From: Ophryocystis elektroscirrha
Taxonomy: Eukaryota; Apicomplexa; Conoidasida; Neogregarinorida; Ophryocystidae
Direction of reading: 5' to 3'
DNA length: 35,414 nucleotides
Assembly: GCA_030141585.1 (NCBI GenBank)
Contig: JAQIFP010000095.1
Location: 1,432-36,845 of the forward strand
The position numbers were made by a program, and so were the translations under genes. Numbering within the stretch: the stretch's first letter is position 1; each line of letters begins with the position of its first letter. Below the pieces are notes generated by a model. The model was given only the letters and a program-made list of their open reading frames with translations, ran no database searches and was not told the DNA's origin. Below are positions 23,242 to 33,610 of the stretch, piece by piece.

Positions 23242-25050
23242 ATGAAGAAAAAATCAAAAAAATCATCAAATACTAGCGATGAAACTACCGTCACAAAAAA
23301 AAGTAGGATTGAAGAACTTAGAAACAACATTACAAAAATATCTCAAACTCGCCGTAAGCGGCTGGCCATGAATGAGCTCCGCCAATTGGTCAAGAAAGAA
23401 AAATCAATCAAACGGCGGAAACGAAGAGAAGCCGAAAAACGTGGAATAATTGTAATCAAAAATTTATGTAAAAGAAACTATTTCTATGCTATATATTTAA
23501 TATACAGTGATAGATTTCAGATGTATATATACAATTTGTACGACAGTATTATTAAGCAAAAAAAAATTAATTATAAATATAGCTTGGCTATCCACAACAT
23601 GATTTTGTATTTTTATATGGAGTGACTTTTCAATCAAATATACACTTATATAGTTACATAAATTAACTTTTATATTATATTGTAATACGTGAACAATACT
23701 AACATATATTGCAGTTAATAAATAAATTGCTGGATATTGTGTGATAAAACATATACACATATAACTGTATCTCAATATATGTGAATAAATTCAAATATTA
23801 ATTAAATAATCAACTTTTAACAGAATATATGCATCAAATAGCACTCTAAATGCGTATATTTCCGTATTAATTTATAAATATATATATATATATACATAAT
23901 AAAATATAAAATATATACACACACATATTTTCATATAAATCATATTTATATGTATATATACATACTGAAATATGAATATATATACACACACATATCTTAA
24001 TATATATATATATATATATATATTAAGACAACTAATTATAGCATAAAGTAGTTTATAATATGTTGCTCGTTACTAGTATTGATCTATCTAAAAAAGTGTC
24101 ATTTAATGTTGTAGCTAAAAAAAAATAATATCCAATTTTATTCAATATAATAAATTTTAGACTAATATTCATATATATAGAATATGTATTAATCATTATT
24201 CCGTACAAATGTCACAAATTAGAATCTGTGTGTATTATTTTTCTTTAGGTAGAACGGCAAACTCCTCGTAGCATCGACACGATGAGAAAGCCTGGACTTC
24301 CAGAGCAAATTGAAAATGTAGGAGCTGTCGGTGCTAACGATGAATTTGCTTCCCATTTTTCTGGAGAAATAACACCTAAAAATATGATTACAACATTTAA
24401 GTAAGACAATAAGCACAACAGCTATAATTATTCTTTGACTTATTTTAACGCATGTGTACTTTTCCTTGCATGTTTAATAGTTATTTGTTTTATGAATGAA
24501 CATCTGCTAAGTATTCAACTAGATAACCATTTATTATTAAATAAACACAATTTGTATATAAATTAGATATTATATATTGTATTAATATAATTATATATAT
24601 ATATATATATATACAAATGTATATATATATGTATGTCATTACAATAAATAGATAATATATGTTGATAATTTTCTTTTTTTAATACAAGATTTAAATAAAC
24701 ACATTATATACAATTAATTTATAATAAATATATAAATTCATGTCCAATAATATTAATTTGGTCATTATAGGCAACCATCAAAGTTTACTCAAAGGTTTTT
24801 GAAAGAGCTTCTTTATATAATCCCCAACTCATTTTACTACAAAAGAGATAACCACACTCTAGGATACATGGTCGATTTTGCAAAGCGAAAAAATTTTACT
24901 AACATCATCGTGTTTGCTGAGCATCTTCGCAAGCCTTATGGAATGTACTTGTGTCATCTTCCTGGTATTAAACATTTTCTATAATGTTTCGCAAATATTG
25001 TAAAAACAAGAATGTATATGTTTGTTATTGTTAATATAATTTATGTTATT

Positions 25051-25090
<40 letters not shown>

Positions 25091-25986
25091 AAATAAAATA
25101 GTTATCCAAAATTATAGTTAAAGCTAAATATAAAGTTTAAAGTGCAGATTGCGCTAATAATGACAATTTTTAAACGCATATAATGTCTTTTATCAGATGG
25201 TCCTTCATCATTTTTTCGATTAACGAATTTGAAGTTAGCATCCGATATTAAAGGAGGAGCGTCTTTAACATTACACTTTCCTGAATTAGCTTTGAATAAT
25301 TTCACAACCACTTTAGGACAAAGAATAGGACGCCAAATAGCTTGTTTATTTCCTCAGGTACACATATATGATTAGTTCATACTATCGGCATTTTATATTT
25401 CCAAATTTTGCTATTTATATACTTGTTTATTTGTAAGCTATTTATGCGTATTTAACTCAATATATATTATAACTTGGCAGTTCTTTCTATATGCCTTAAA
25501 ATATATATATATATATATATATATCTGAAGAGTTATTAATTTACTTAAACCTATAAAGTGAACCAGCTTTCTTAAATATAATGATAAAAATAAATATTAT
25601 AATAATTAGTATACTTTCTTTTAATAAAAAAAAAAAACCCTATATTGTGAACTATATATATATATATATATCACAATAATATTATTAATAACTATTTTAA
25701 TTGTTGACAGATTCCAGAGTTTCCGGGTCGGCGTATTTTTTGTTTTCATAACCAGCGTGATTTCATATTTGTGCGTCACCATAGGTATATAAATTTTATT
25801 CAAATTATTTGTTTAAGATATATGTTCAACGAAGAACAAGACAGATGTTACTTGCAAGAAATTGGACCCCGATTTACCCTTAAGCTACGTTGGTTAAAAA
25901 AAGGCGCATTTGAACTTAAAAACCCAGAATACGAATTCAAATGGAAACCTGATTATCAAGTTGATCGCAAAGTGATGTTCATATAA
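23242..25986 (+). CDS. RPF1: Ribosome production factor 1 (Brix domain)
   Basis: Nucleolar Brix-domain protein needed for 60S subunit assembly and ITS2 processing of pre-rRNA. Six exons: 23242-23451, 24249-24400, 24771-24964, 25197-25357, 25711-25784 and 25818-25986; 319 residues, near the size of other RPF1 proteins. A basic N-terminus (MKKKSKKSS, then RRKRLAMNELRQLVKKEK) leads to the Brix domain, starting around ITPKNMITTFKQPS, with IPNSFYYKR, the HLPDGPSSFFRLTN block, and LNNFTTTLGQRIGRQIA. The C-terminal signature FHNQRDFIFVRHHRY, then GPRFTLKLRWLKKGAFE, matches RPF1 rather than BRX1, IMP4 or PPAN. Splicing out the 33-bp intron (25785-25817) restores RHHRYMF; if retained, it adds 11 residues without a stop. 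The first and longest intron (797 bp) carries TA repeats near 23878-24022. The coding end overlaps the acyltransferase gene on the other strand by 31 bp. Confidence 0.93.
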
Positions 25987-27073
25987 TTTTTTTTTTGGGT
26001 ATCTTGAAAGTATTTTCTGAATTCGTCAAATCTGATTCCATCGATTGATACCAATTGCACACCTGAATCCATTTGTCCCATAGCTTCTCTTATTAAAAGA
26101 ATCAACTCCTCTTGATGCAGTTTAAGATTGGGACTTAGTAACTCATAAGATTGTTTTTTAGAAGTAATAAATATATCCATAGTACAGTTTAGATTGAATA
26201 ACAACATAAAAGAGTGATATAACCCACTATAAACCTAAAGTAATAATAATTACATATTTAACTAAGTACTGTGTGTGGTGGAGGATAATATGAGGCCTTA
26301 TATTTGATGAGAGATATAATCGAATGATAAGCTATATATTCATTGAAATGTTTACTCTTATTGGATATAATATTCTTGACATCCCATTTCAGGATGCATT
26401 TACCATTAGTTCGAGCTTTTTCAGGAAATATTACACAAGGTCCCAAATAATTTTTGAAGCAATAAATACTAGCTTCTTCTATAGAATCAAAAATACGTTT
26501 TTCTTTAGTGTAATCATTGTTAAATACGTTCTTCAAAGAATTAATTATAGCTTGAACAGGTGTAATTAGTGTAAGTTTTTTATCAGATGTGTATGCGACA
26601 AATGAGGCATTGTACATATATATATAATATAATATATCTAGAAAACATGTATGGTTGCTGAAGATAATGTCTCCGTGCGTTATAGAGGGAACTTCTACTT
26701 CTTTTCGATTTATTTTTAATCTTTTATAATCTGTATAATATAGGTAATTTTGTTCAATTAATTATCTAGTTATTCATTTATTTATTTAATTATTAATATA
26801 TTTAATTATTTAATTACTAAACTATTTTGTATATATATCTTTAATGCTATATACTGCTTTGATTTCATGTTTATACAATATAGCTATAAAGTTTACGCAT
26901 CTATTGATTATAAATTATTATTATTTGTACTTAACTTATAACATATACAAATAAGATATACATTATCCAGTTAACATTAAAAATTCATAAATTATACATC
27001 CATATGTAACTATACATGCGTATATATTGTATGATACATATATATATATATATATAAACTATATATTATATAT

Positions 27074-27122
<49 letters not shown>

Positions 27123-27615
27123 AACTATAAATACTTTGAGCTTTAGATAGATTATTTAAAGCAAGATATATATATATATATATATATACTATTATGAATA
27201 TAATATTTATTAGGTTTTATTTCAAATAATTTATATCATGTAAAAATTTACATGCATATATACTAGAATACGTAGCATTTAGACTTATGCGTATTATCTG
27301 TTGTAATTTACCTGCTGGGTGTGTTTTAATATTGAGTCCAAAGCAAAATATAACAATCTTCAAAAAAGGTTTATTAATTAAATATAAGAATTTATAGCGT
27401 AACTTATTGGAAATTGGTATAATTCTGGATATTCCATATATAATGAGAATAAAAATAATTGCTATTGCTAATAATAAAAATTTTAATAAAAAAAAAGGCA
27501 GCAAAATTAATATAAATGAATAATTGTTCAATTTATAATGTTTAGAATTAACCCATAATGGCATATATGGGTTTAATCCCGTTTTTTCATCTGCGTACTG
27601 ACAATACTTTTCCAT
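25956..27615 (-). CDS. LOA1/VPS66-like lysophosphatidic acid acyltransferase
   Basis: Membrane glycerolipid acyltransferase of the PlsC superfamily; yeast LOA1 makes phosphatidic acid from lysophosphatidic acid at ER and lipid droplets. Three exons: 27615-27312, 26730-26270 and 26234-25956; introns 581 and 35 bp; 347 residues. The N-terminus MEKYCQYADEKTGLNPYMPL resembles the conserved start of the LOA1 family (MEKY...D..TGI.PF.P). A strongly hydrophobic segment spans about 33-62. Catalytic motif I is NHTCFLD (127-133), preceded by GDIIFS. Motif III is VIFPEKARTNGK (201-212), where most acyltransferases have FPEG. The C-terminal third is helical. The last 31 bp overlap the end of RPF1. The family assignment rests on recall of yeast LOA1, so a related AGPAT/LPCAT-type enzyme is possible. 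Confidence 0.75.
26980..27190. repeat. TA microsatellites in acyltransferase intron
   Basis: Long (AT)n runs at about 27032-27055, 27061-27125 and 27165-27187, including palindromic TATA blocks, in the first intron. Confidence 0.85.
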
Positions 27616-27898
27616 GACAATATATTAAAATATTGCAATGTTTTAATTATTTTTATTTTTTGTAATAATTTATCAAATATTTAAACTGAATTTACATACT
27701 AATCCAAAAAAAAAAAAAAAAAAAAAAAAAACTTATATGTTATATATAATGTCAACACTAAGTTATGTAAAAAAGAGAATAAATTTATTATAGAATTTAA
27801 GTTTAGATAACTTAGATTAATAGTCTAATTGAAATCTCTCTCTCTCTGAAAAAAAATAATCCACACATGCAAATGTTTTTAATCTTATGAAATAAGGA
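27616..27898. promoter_or_regulatory. Divergent promoter region with long A-tract
   Basis: 283 bp between the start codons of two divergent genes. It holds a run of about 25 A near 27706-27731 and a short CT repeat (tctctctctctc) at about 27835-27847. It must contain both promoters, but no core element can be assigned. Confidence 0.5.
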
Positions 27899-28942
27899 AT
27901 GGCGTCAGATTCTATAGCAATTCTGAGAAACGGGGACCTGCTGCCCCCCATAGATCAAATAACAGCTAACGGTTTAGCAATATGGGAAAATTCTCCTCCT
28001 TTGTATCACGATTTAAATTGTACGACGTACACCTTTAACGATTTGCGGGAATGGCTTGGTAAATTCCGCAAATATAGAATTGAAGCCATTGAATACGCCG
28101 TTAAATGTAAAAAACTCGAACAAGAAGTATACAAACTGCACTTGGATTTAGCACAAAAAAATGAAGAAATTGATTCATATAATAGTCGCTATGATAAAGC
28201 GTCTTCAGAATCTGTTCAATATGAAGAATCCATTAAATCTTGTACGGAATAAAGATAGGGTTTAATACAGCTGTTATTTACTAAGCTTTTTATAATGGCT
28301 TCAAAAATTTATAATTAAAATAAATTTTTTATTATTTTAGGTTCCCTCGAATTAAATACGGCAGAATTAGAATGCAATCAGTTAAGAAAAGGGTGCCAAT
28401 ATCTGTAATTAATATTAAAATATTCATTATTATGTTATTAGAAAAAAGCAACAGAAAGAGCTAGAAAATGATATTAACCAAATGGTTCTAAGAATAAGAA
28501 ATATTGTAAATTAAAAAAAAATTATATATTTTTATTTAGCAACATCAAATTAATCAAAATCGAGTTAAACATGAAGAAGTTACGGGTGACAGAGACAAAC
28601 TAAATTTTGAAAGAAATTGGTTTTTTCGTCAAAGATTATTGCTTCAAAAGACTACTGCTGAAGAACTTAAAAATATTGAAAACATTAAAGTAACTGATAC
28701 ATTTTACCAAAAACAACTAATTATAACAATTATTATCAATTACATATAACATATTGTGTATACAATCATAATAGACATGAAAATAACCATATAATATATA
28801 TATATATATATTATATAAAAGATATACATAAATATGTATATGTATATGTATTTATATATATAAATATACATATATAAAAAAAATATATATATACATATAT
28901 AAATACATATATATATAAATATATTTGTACATATATAATTTC

Positions 28943-28977
<35 letters not shown>

Positions 28978-29381
28978 TATACATATATAAATATATACAT
29001 ATATATATACTAATATATATATACTAAAGTAAATATATTTTATGTATTATATATATATATATATTTAATAATGTATTTAAATTTACCGATATATATTTAT
29101 GTATTTGTGTAGTTGTATTAATTGTATATAAACCATTTAATGTATATAAGAAGTATTTATACTGTATAGCAATAAAAAAAAAAAGTGTTTAATGCGATAT
29201 TTCTAATTAGGAAAATTTAAATAAACTACGTTTCTGTCTTCATAAATCGTGGAGAGATACAAAAGAATTAGATTTACTTGGACGTCTTCGGGCAAGAGCG
29301 AACTATGATTACAGTCCAGAATGGTTCGCCGTTCGAAAACGGACGGTTAATAATCCCGCCGAATCAGTCAACCCTAACTAG
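27899..29381 (+). CDS. Coiled-coil protein of unknown function, 259 residues
   Basis: Five exons: 27899-28241, 28341-28392, 28442-28505, 28540-28689 and 29211-29381; introns 99, 49, 34 and 521 bp, with all phases consistent. The first 60 residues look globular (for example [19 protein letters not shown], then [14 protein letters not shown]). From about residue 60 to 215 the protein is a coiled coil rich in Glu, Lys and Gln ([20 protein letters not shown], then [18 protein letters not shown]). It ends with a conserved-looking Trp/Arg tail ([20 protein letters not shown], then [11 protein letters not shown]). I do not recognise it. A cytoskeletal or centrosome/basal-body role would fit such a shape but is only a guess. 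It converges on another coiled-coil gene, with 123 bp between the stop codons. The fourth intron is filled with ATATAC repeats. Confidence 0.7.
28790..29060. repeat. ATATAC/ATATAA microsatellite block in intron
   Basis: A nearly pure A/T/C repeat block within the 521-bp intron of the 259-residue coiled-coil gene. Confidence 0.85.
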
Positions 29382-29504
29382 CATACACAACCATTTAGCG
29401 CATACAAATCGTCAAAATGGTATTTTAAACAGATTAAATCGGAAATTTCTTTCTCGGTTTTATTAATTCCATTTGATTTCAAAACCTTGTTCTTTTTTTT
29501 TTTT

Positions 29505-31965
29505 TTATGTTTTTACTTCTATAACTTTTAAACGCGTGTCCTTTTCAAAAAACTCACATCGACGTTGTATCTAATAAATCAATGCTATAAAATTGTATTT
29601 AACTGCTTAATTTTAATAATTAAATGTAGTGAAATATTTTTATCTATTATTCATTATTATTACATTTAATTATAAAATAAATTATTGATAATATATATAA
29701 TAGCAATATAATAAATAATATACAATTTATTTGATTGTAATCTATATATATATATTACCTCAGAACATAAATAATTGATTGAGTCACTGTATTCTTTTTC
29801 TTTGTTTATAGACCTTTCCATGATTTTCTTCAATTCAATATCGGCTTTTTTTATTTGCTCTTTAGCGTTCTATATCAAAAAGCAAAAATAATAATTTTTT
29901 TTTCGAAGGCTGCTTGGTCTAGGGGTATGATTCTCGCTTTGGGTGCGAGAGGTCCCGAGTTCGATTCTCGGAGCAGCCCTTTTTTATAATTAAATATCAT
30001 ACCTTGTTGACGATTTCTATTTCTTTTTTAGACTTTTCTAATAACTCTTTTCTAAGCATATAGAATATAAATATATAGAGAATTTACTTCTTTTTTTGTA
30101 ACAATTCGTGCTCTCTTTTAACAGTCTCTTGACTATCTTGGACTATTTTATGATACTCCTCTAATGCAACCTGAAATAAGTTCATATATATATATATGCT
30201 TATAGCAATTATATATATATATATATATATATAGTTTGAATTGATAGAAATGAATCTGGCTCATAATTTGCATATATTATATATTTTGGCCATTACCTTG
30301 AAATGTTTCTTTAGTTCTTGTTCAAATAACACACATGCATTTTTAGCAGCATTTAAAATCTTTTGTTTTTCCATAGCCATCAATTCATGTTCTGAACGTG
30401 CCAAGTTTGTAGCATCTGCCGTCAATTTTTGATATTTTCTAAAACAATCAAAAACTTACTGATACATTAAGTAATCTTAACTAAACATACTATTAAAAAA
30501 TAACACCATATTATTGATACATATATTATTAATATAATTTATTTAATAGACAAATAATATGTGCTAATTCTTATTTTGCAGATTATATGTCCAGACCTTA
30601 CTATATGTAATCTAATATATAACATACATTCAAATTATGCTGCATATTCATTAATGACTTATACATATATATATATATATATATTTCGGGTTATATATAT
30701 GTATTTATATATATGTATATAAACGTACCCATATAGGTATATACATATATATATATATATATGTATATAGACTAAGTACCAAATATATCAGTTTATACCT
30801 GACTATAGTTTTAACATAAAATTTACACTGAATATATCACATTATATGGTAGTTGAATAAGGACAGTTATAAGTTAATAATAATTATTATGTATATATAT
30901 ATATATAATTACTTTATTATATAATCAACAGAATTGAAAATGGATTGTCGTTCTTTATTCATTATCGCAGCGGCAGATTTTCTGATATTCTTAAGTTGCT
31001 CTTCGTATTGAGCCCTAAGCTCAATTTTGGACAATTTTTCTTCTCTATGTAAATGTAATAGTTGATCCCTAGTTAATTGCACCTAATGATCTAATTCAAA
31101 TATATTTTGCTTAAAATTCATTTATAAGGTTTACTTAATTTATATATATATAAGCCATATGACATATATATATATAATAGATGATATAATATAATGTATA
31201 TATATATATATATATATTAATATATAATGGATGATATAAAATCATAAAATATATATATGTATAATATATTTAATATTTTCTAGTATATATATATATGTAA
31301 TATATATAAATTACATTATTGTTATATATAATTATAATTCATATATTTATAAATAAATTATATTGAACTGTTTATTTAATAAATTAATATAATAAATAGT
31401 ACATAAAGATTAATTATAATAATTTTAAATTATATTTGTATAATAATTTTTAAATAAATTATTACATGTTTAGTTATGCCTGCATAATCTTGGGTTCTTA
31501 AGGGGTTCACATCGTGTGAAGATAAAGCGTAAGATTCTTCTGAAGCAGGAAGAATATCAAAGTCTTCTTTGAGCAGTCCTTCATTGCCCAGGTTTTGTAT
31601 TAGTCTATCAACGCACTCAGATAATTGTAAAACCTGAAATCATTATTTGCGTGACAAATTGCTACAAATGGCCATACAAAAGTGAATTGAACTTTGTTAA
31701 ACATAATTATACAAAATAATGATGCCTTAAGCTAGTAAACACTTACTTGATTTTCAATATCATCTGTTTTTTGTTGCAGAAAATTCACTGAACTATTTTC
31801 AGGATCTTGATTTTCCTTATAATTACCTACTTAAACATAATTCACAAATATTCATTACTTTCTGTTAAATTATAAACTCGATCAGTATATTTTTTATCTA
31901 ATAAATTGATATTTTATATTTAAATATGTACTATTCAAACTTAAATCAAAACTATCAAATTTCAT
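29505..31965 (-). CDS. Coiled-coil protein of unknown function, 300 residues
   Basis: Nine exons: 31965-31932, 31826-31747, 31633-31466, 31082-30913, 30438-30297, 30170-30088, 30051-30003, 29869-29759 and 29570-29505. All phases agree, and each exon reads as charged helical sequence while the introns are nearly pure AT. Residues 1-90 are acidic and probably disordered (for example [15 protein letters not shown]). From about 95 to the end the protein is an almost continuous coiled coil ([59 protein letters not shown]), ending [17 protein letters not shown] cannot assign a family. The small first exon (11 codons) is the least certain. Intron 7 (29870-30002) carries a tRNA-Pro gene on the opposite strand. 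Its start codon lies only 58 bp from that of the divergent gene at 32024. Confidence 0.7.
29908..29978 (+). tRNA. tRNA-Pro (anticodon UGG)
   Basis: A 71-nt cloverleaf. The acceptor stem is GGCTGCT at 29908-29914 paired with AGCAGCC at 29972-29978. The anticodon stem CTCGC/GCGAG encloses loop TTTGGGT, giving anticodon TGG at 29940-29942, which reads proline codons. An internal A box lies at about 29915-29926 (tggtctaggggt) and a B box at 29959-29969 (gttcgattctc). There is no tRNA intron and no encoded CCA. The gene sits inside an intron of the minus-strand coiled-coil gene, transcribed in the opposite direction. Confidence 0.97.
29980..29985 (+). terminator. RNA polymerase III T-run terminator of tRNA-Pro
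   Basis: Six T begin two bases after the tRNA 3' end. Confidence 0.85.
30660..30770. repeat. TA microsatellites in intron
   Basis: Imperfect (AT)n and ATATGT runs in the 474-bp intron (30439-30912) of the 300-residue coiled-coil gene. Similar runs occupy 31140-31330 in the next intron upstream. Confidence 0.8.
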
Positions 31966-32023
31966 ATATAAAAATTAACCACAACAAAACGGTTGAAAAT
32001 TCCACATATATATGATTTATATA
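31966..32023. promoter_or_regulatory. 58-bp divergent intergenic region
   Basis: Only 58 bp separate the proposed start codons of the minus-strand coiled-coil gene (31965) and the plus-strand gene at 32024. Both promoters or 5' UTRs must be contained here or overlap the neighbouring gene. Both start exons are short, so the assignment is tentative. Confidence 0.4.
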
Positions 32024-33000
32024 ATGTCGGGAGATTTAATATGGAAAATGTATCAAGATGATAATTTTTTTTCCTTTATTTATAATTTCCGTAGCATATA
32101 TAAGCAACATTATTTGTATTCCAATTGAGCAAGAAAGAGGAGAAAATCTTGGTAATAAACATGCTATTAATAATTATTTAACATAGGTAAGCTAATGTTA
32201 GCCGTTAGCGAGGATCTCAACGAGTCGGTACTTGAACAAGAAAATGAATCCTCTAATTCTGATGATCAATTCGAGCCTTTAAACTTGACTACTGGGAAAG
32301 AAACAGAGAATACAACTGATGATATTCTTTTATGTAACTTACCTGCTTACAAAAGAGATTACGATGCTAGTAATACACCTAAAAGATATATTTTCATATA
32401 TATACATGTAAATATATTTTAGTATATATATATATATAAATGACCATATATCATCATCATATTATTATTAACCTGTATTATTATATATGCTAACAAATTT
32501 TAATTATTATACTACAGTTTTATGTTTTATGTATTTATATCAAAATTGTAATCAAACTATATGAATTGTACGTATCATAAACTGACTAATATATCATGAT
32601 CTATTGCATAGTGTGTCCTGATGGATATATAAGTCCTAATTGGGCTCTAGGAAAATGCTACAAGGAAGGGTACATTTTATAAAAATGGTTTTCATTATAA
32701 ACAGAGGTAGCTTAGGATTACTTGACTTCAGAGGGATGACAGCAGGAGAAAAAAAAGAATGGGTATGAACACATTATTCCTTTATTATAAATTAAAAAAG
32801 CTAGCAATTCATAATTTACTCTAATTTTAGATTAAATGGTTTATTATATCAATGTTTACAAAATATAAGTATTAATATATAATTTAAAAAAAAAAATGAT
32901 ATACAAACATTTGAATTTGTATATGTATTATTATATTATATAGTTATTAATATAATATTATTATTATATTATTATCAATATAATATTTTATAGTATATTA

Positions 33001-33046
<46 letters not shown>

Positions 33047-33392
33047 TACTGATATATTATATAAATATATTAATATATATAGATATATATATATATATAT
33101 ATATTTATATAAATTTATTCATTTAAATTACGTCTAATAAATTCATAATGATTATTGATCATCATATATGAGAAATGGTGACATTGTTTTTGGTTAGGAA
33201 ACTACTAATTGTATATTATTTCCTCGATATTTTTCATCGATACAACAACACAGCGTGAAAAAGCTTAATGCTGAGAAAGCTGAGCAAAGTTTCATAACAG
33301 CTATGAAAGAGAACAAAACTACTCCTAAAACCCAAAAAATTACTAAACTTTCTTGGGATGGTCCAATAAATTCAAATAAAATAATGATCTGA
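32024..33392 (+). CDS. Unknown 188-residue protein
   Basis: Six exons: 32024-32049, 32105-32151, 32187-32369, 32612-32669, 32705-32762 and 33198-33392; introns 55, 35, 242, 35 and 435 bp, with phases consistent. The N-terminal part is acidic (EQENESSNSDD). The middle contains CPDGYISPNWALGKCY and LGLLDFRGMTAGEKKEW with regularly placed Cys, Gly and Trp, suggesting a small folded domain. The C-terminal part is basic (KENKTTPKTQKITK) and ends PINSNKIMI. I do not recognise the family. The first two exons are short and less sure than the rest. The last intron holds an (ATA)n tract. Confidence 0.6.
33000..33112. repeat. (ATA)n trinucleotide and (TA)n repeats in intron
   Basis: About 13 units of a TAA/AAT trinucleotide run at about 33008-33048, followed by TA repeats to about 33105, all in the last intron (32763-33197) of the 188-residue gene. 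Confidence 0.9.
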
Positions 33393-33610
33393 ATATAAAT
33401 TACTTATAAAATGTCACAAGTATACAAAAAGTGAGCTTTTATATTATATATATACAAATTTAGTGTTTTTTAGTGGATGTACCTCTATTTATAGCTATTT
33501 TAAGAAAAAAAGAGAATTCTTTTTTTTTAGACTGTTTCTTTTTTTTTTTTTTTCAGCTACATAAAATAATATAATTTATTTGGTATATCCACCTCAAAAT
33601 GTAATTTAAA

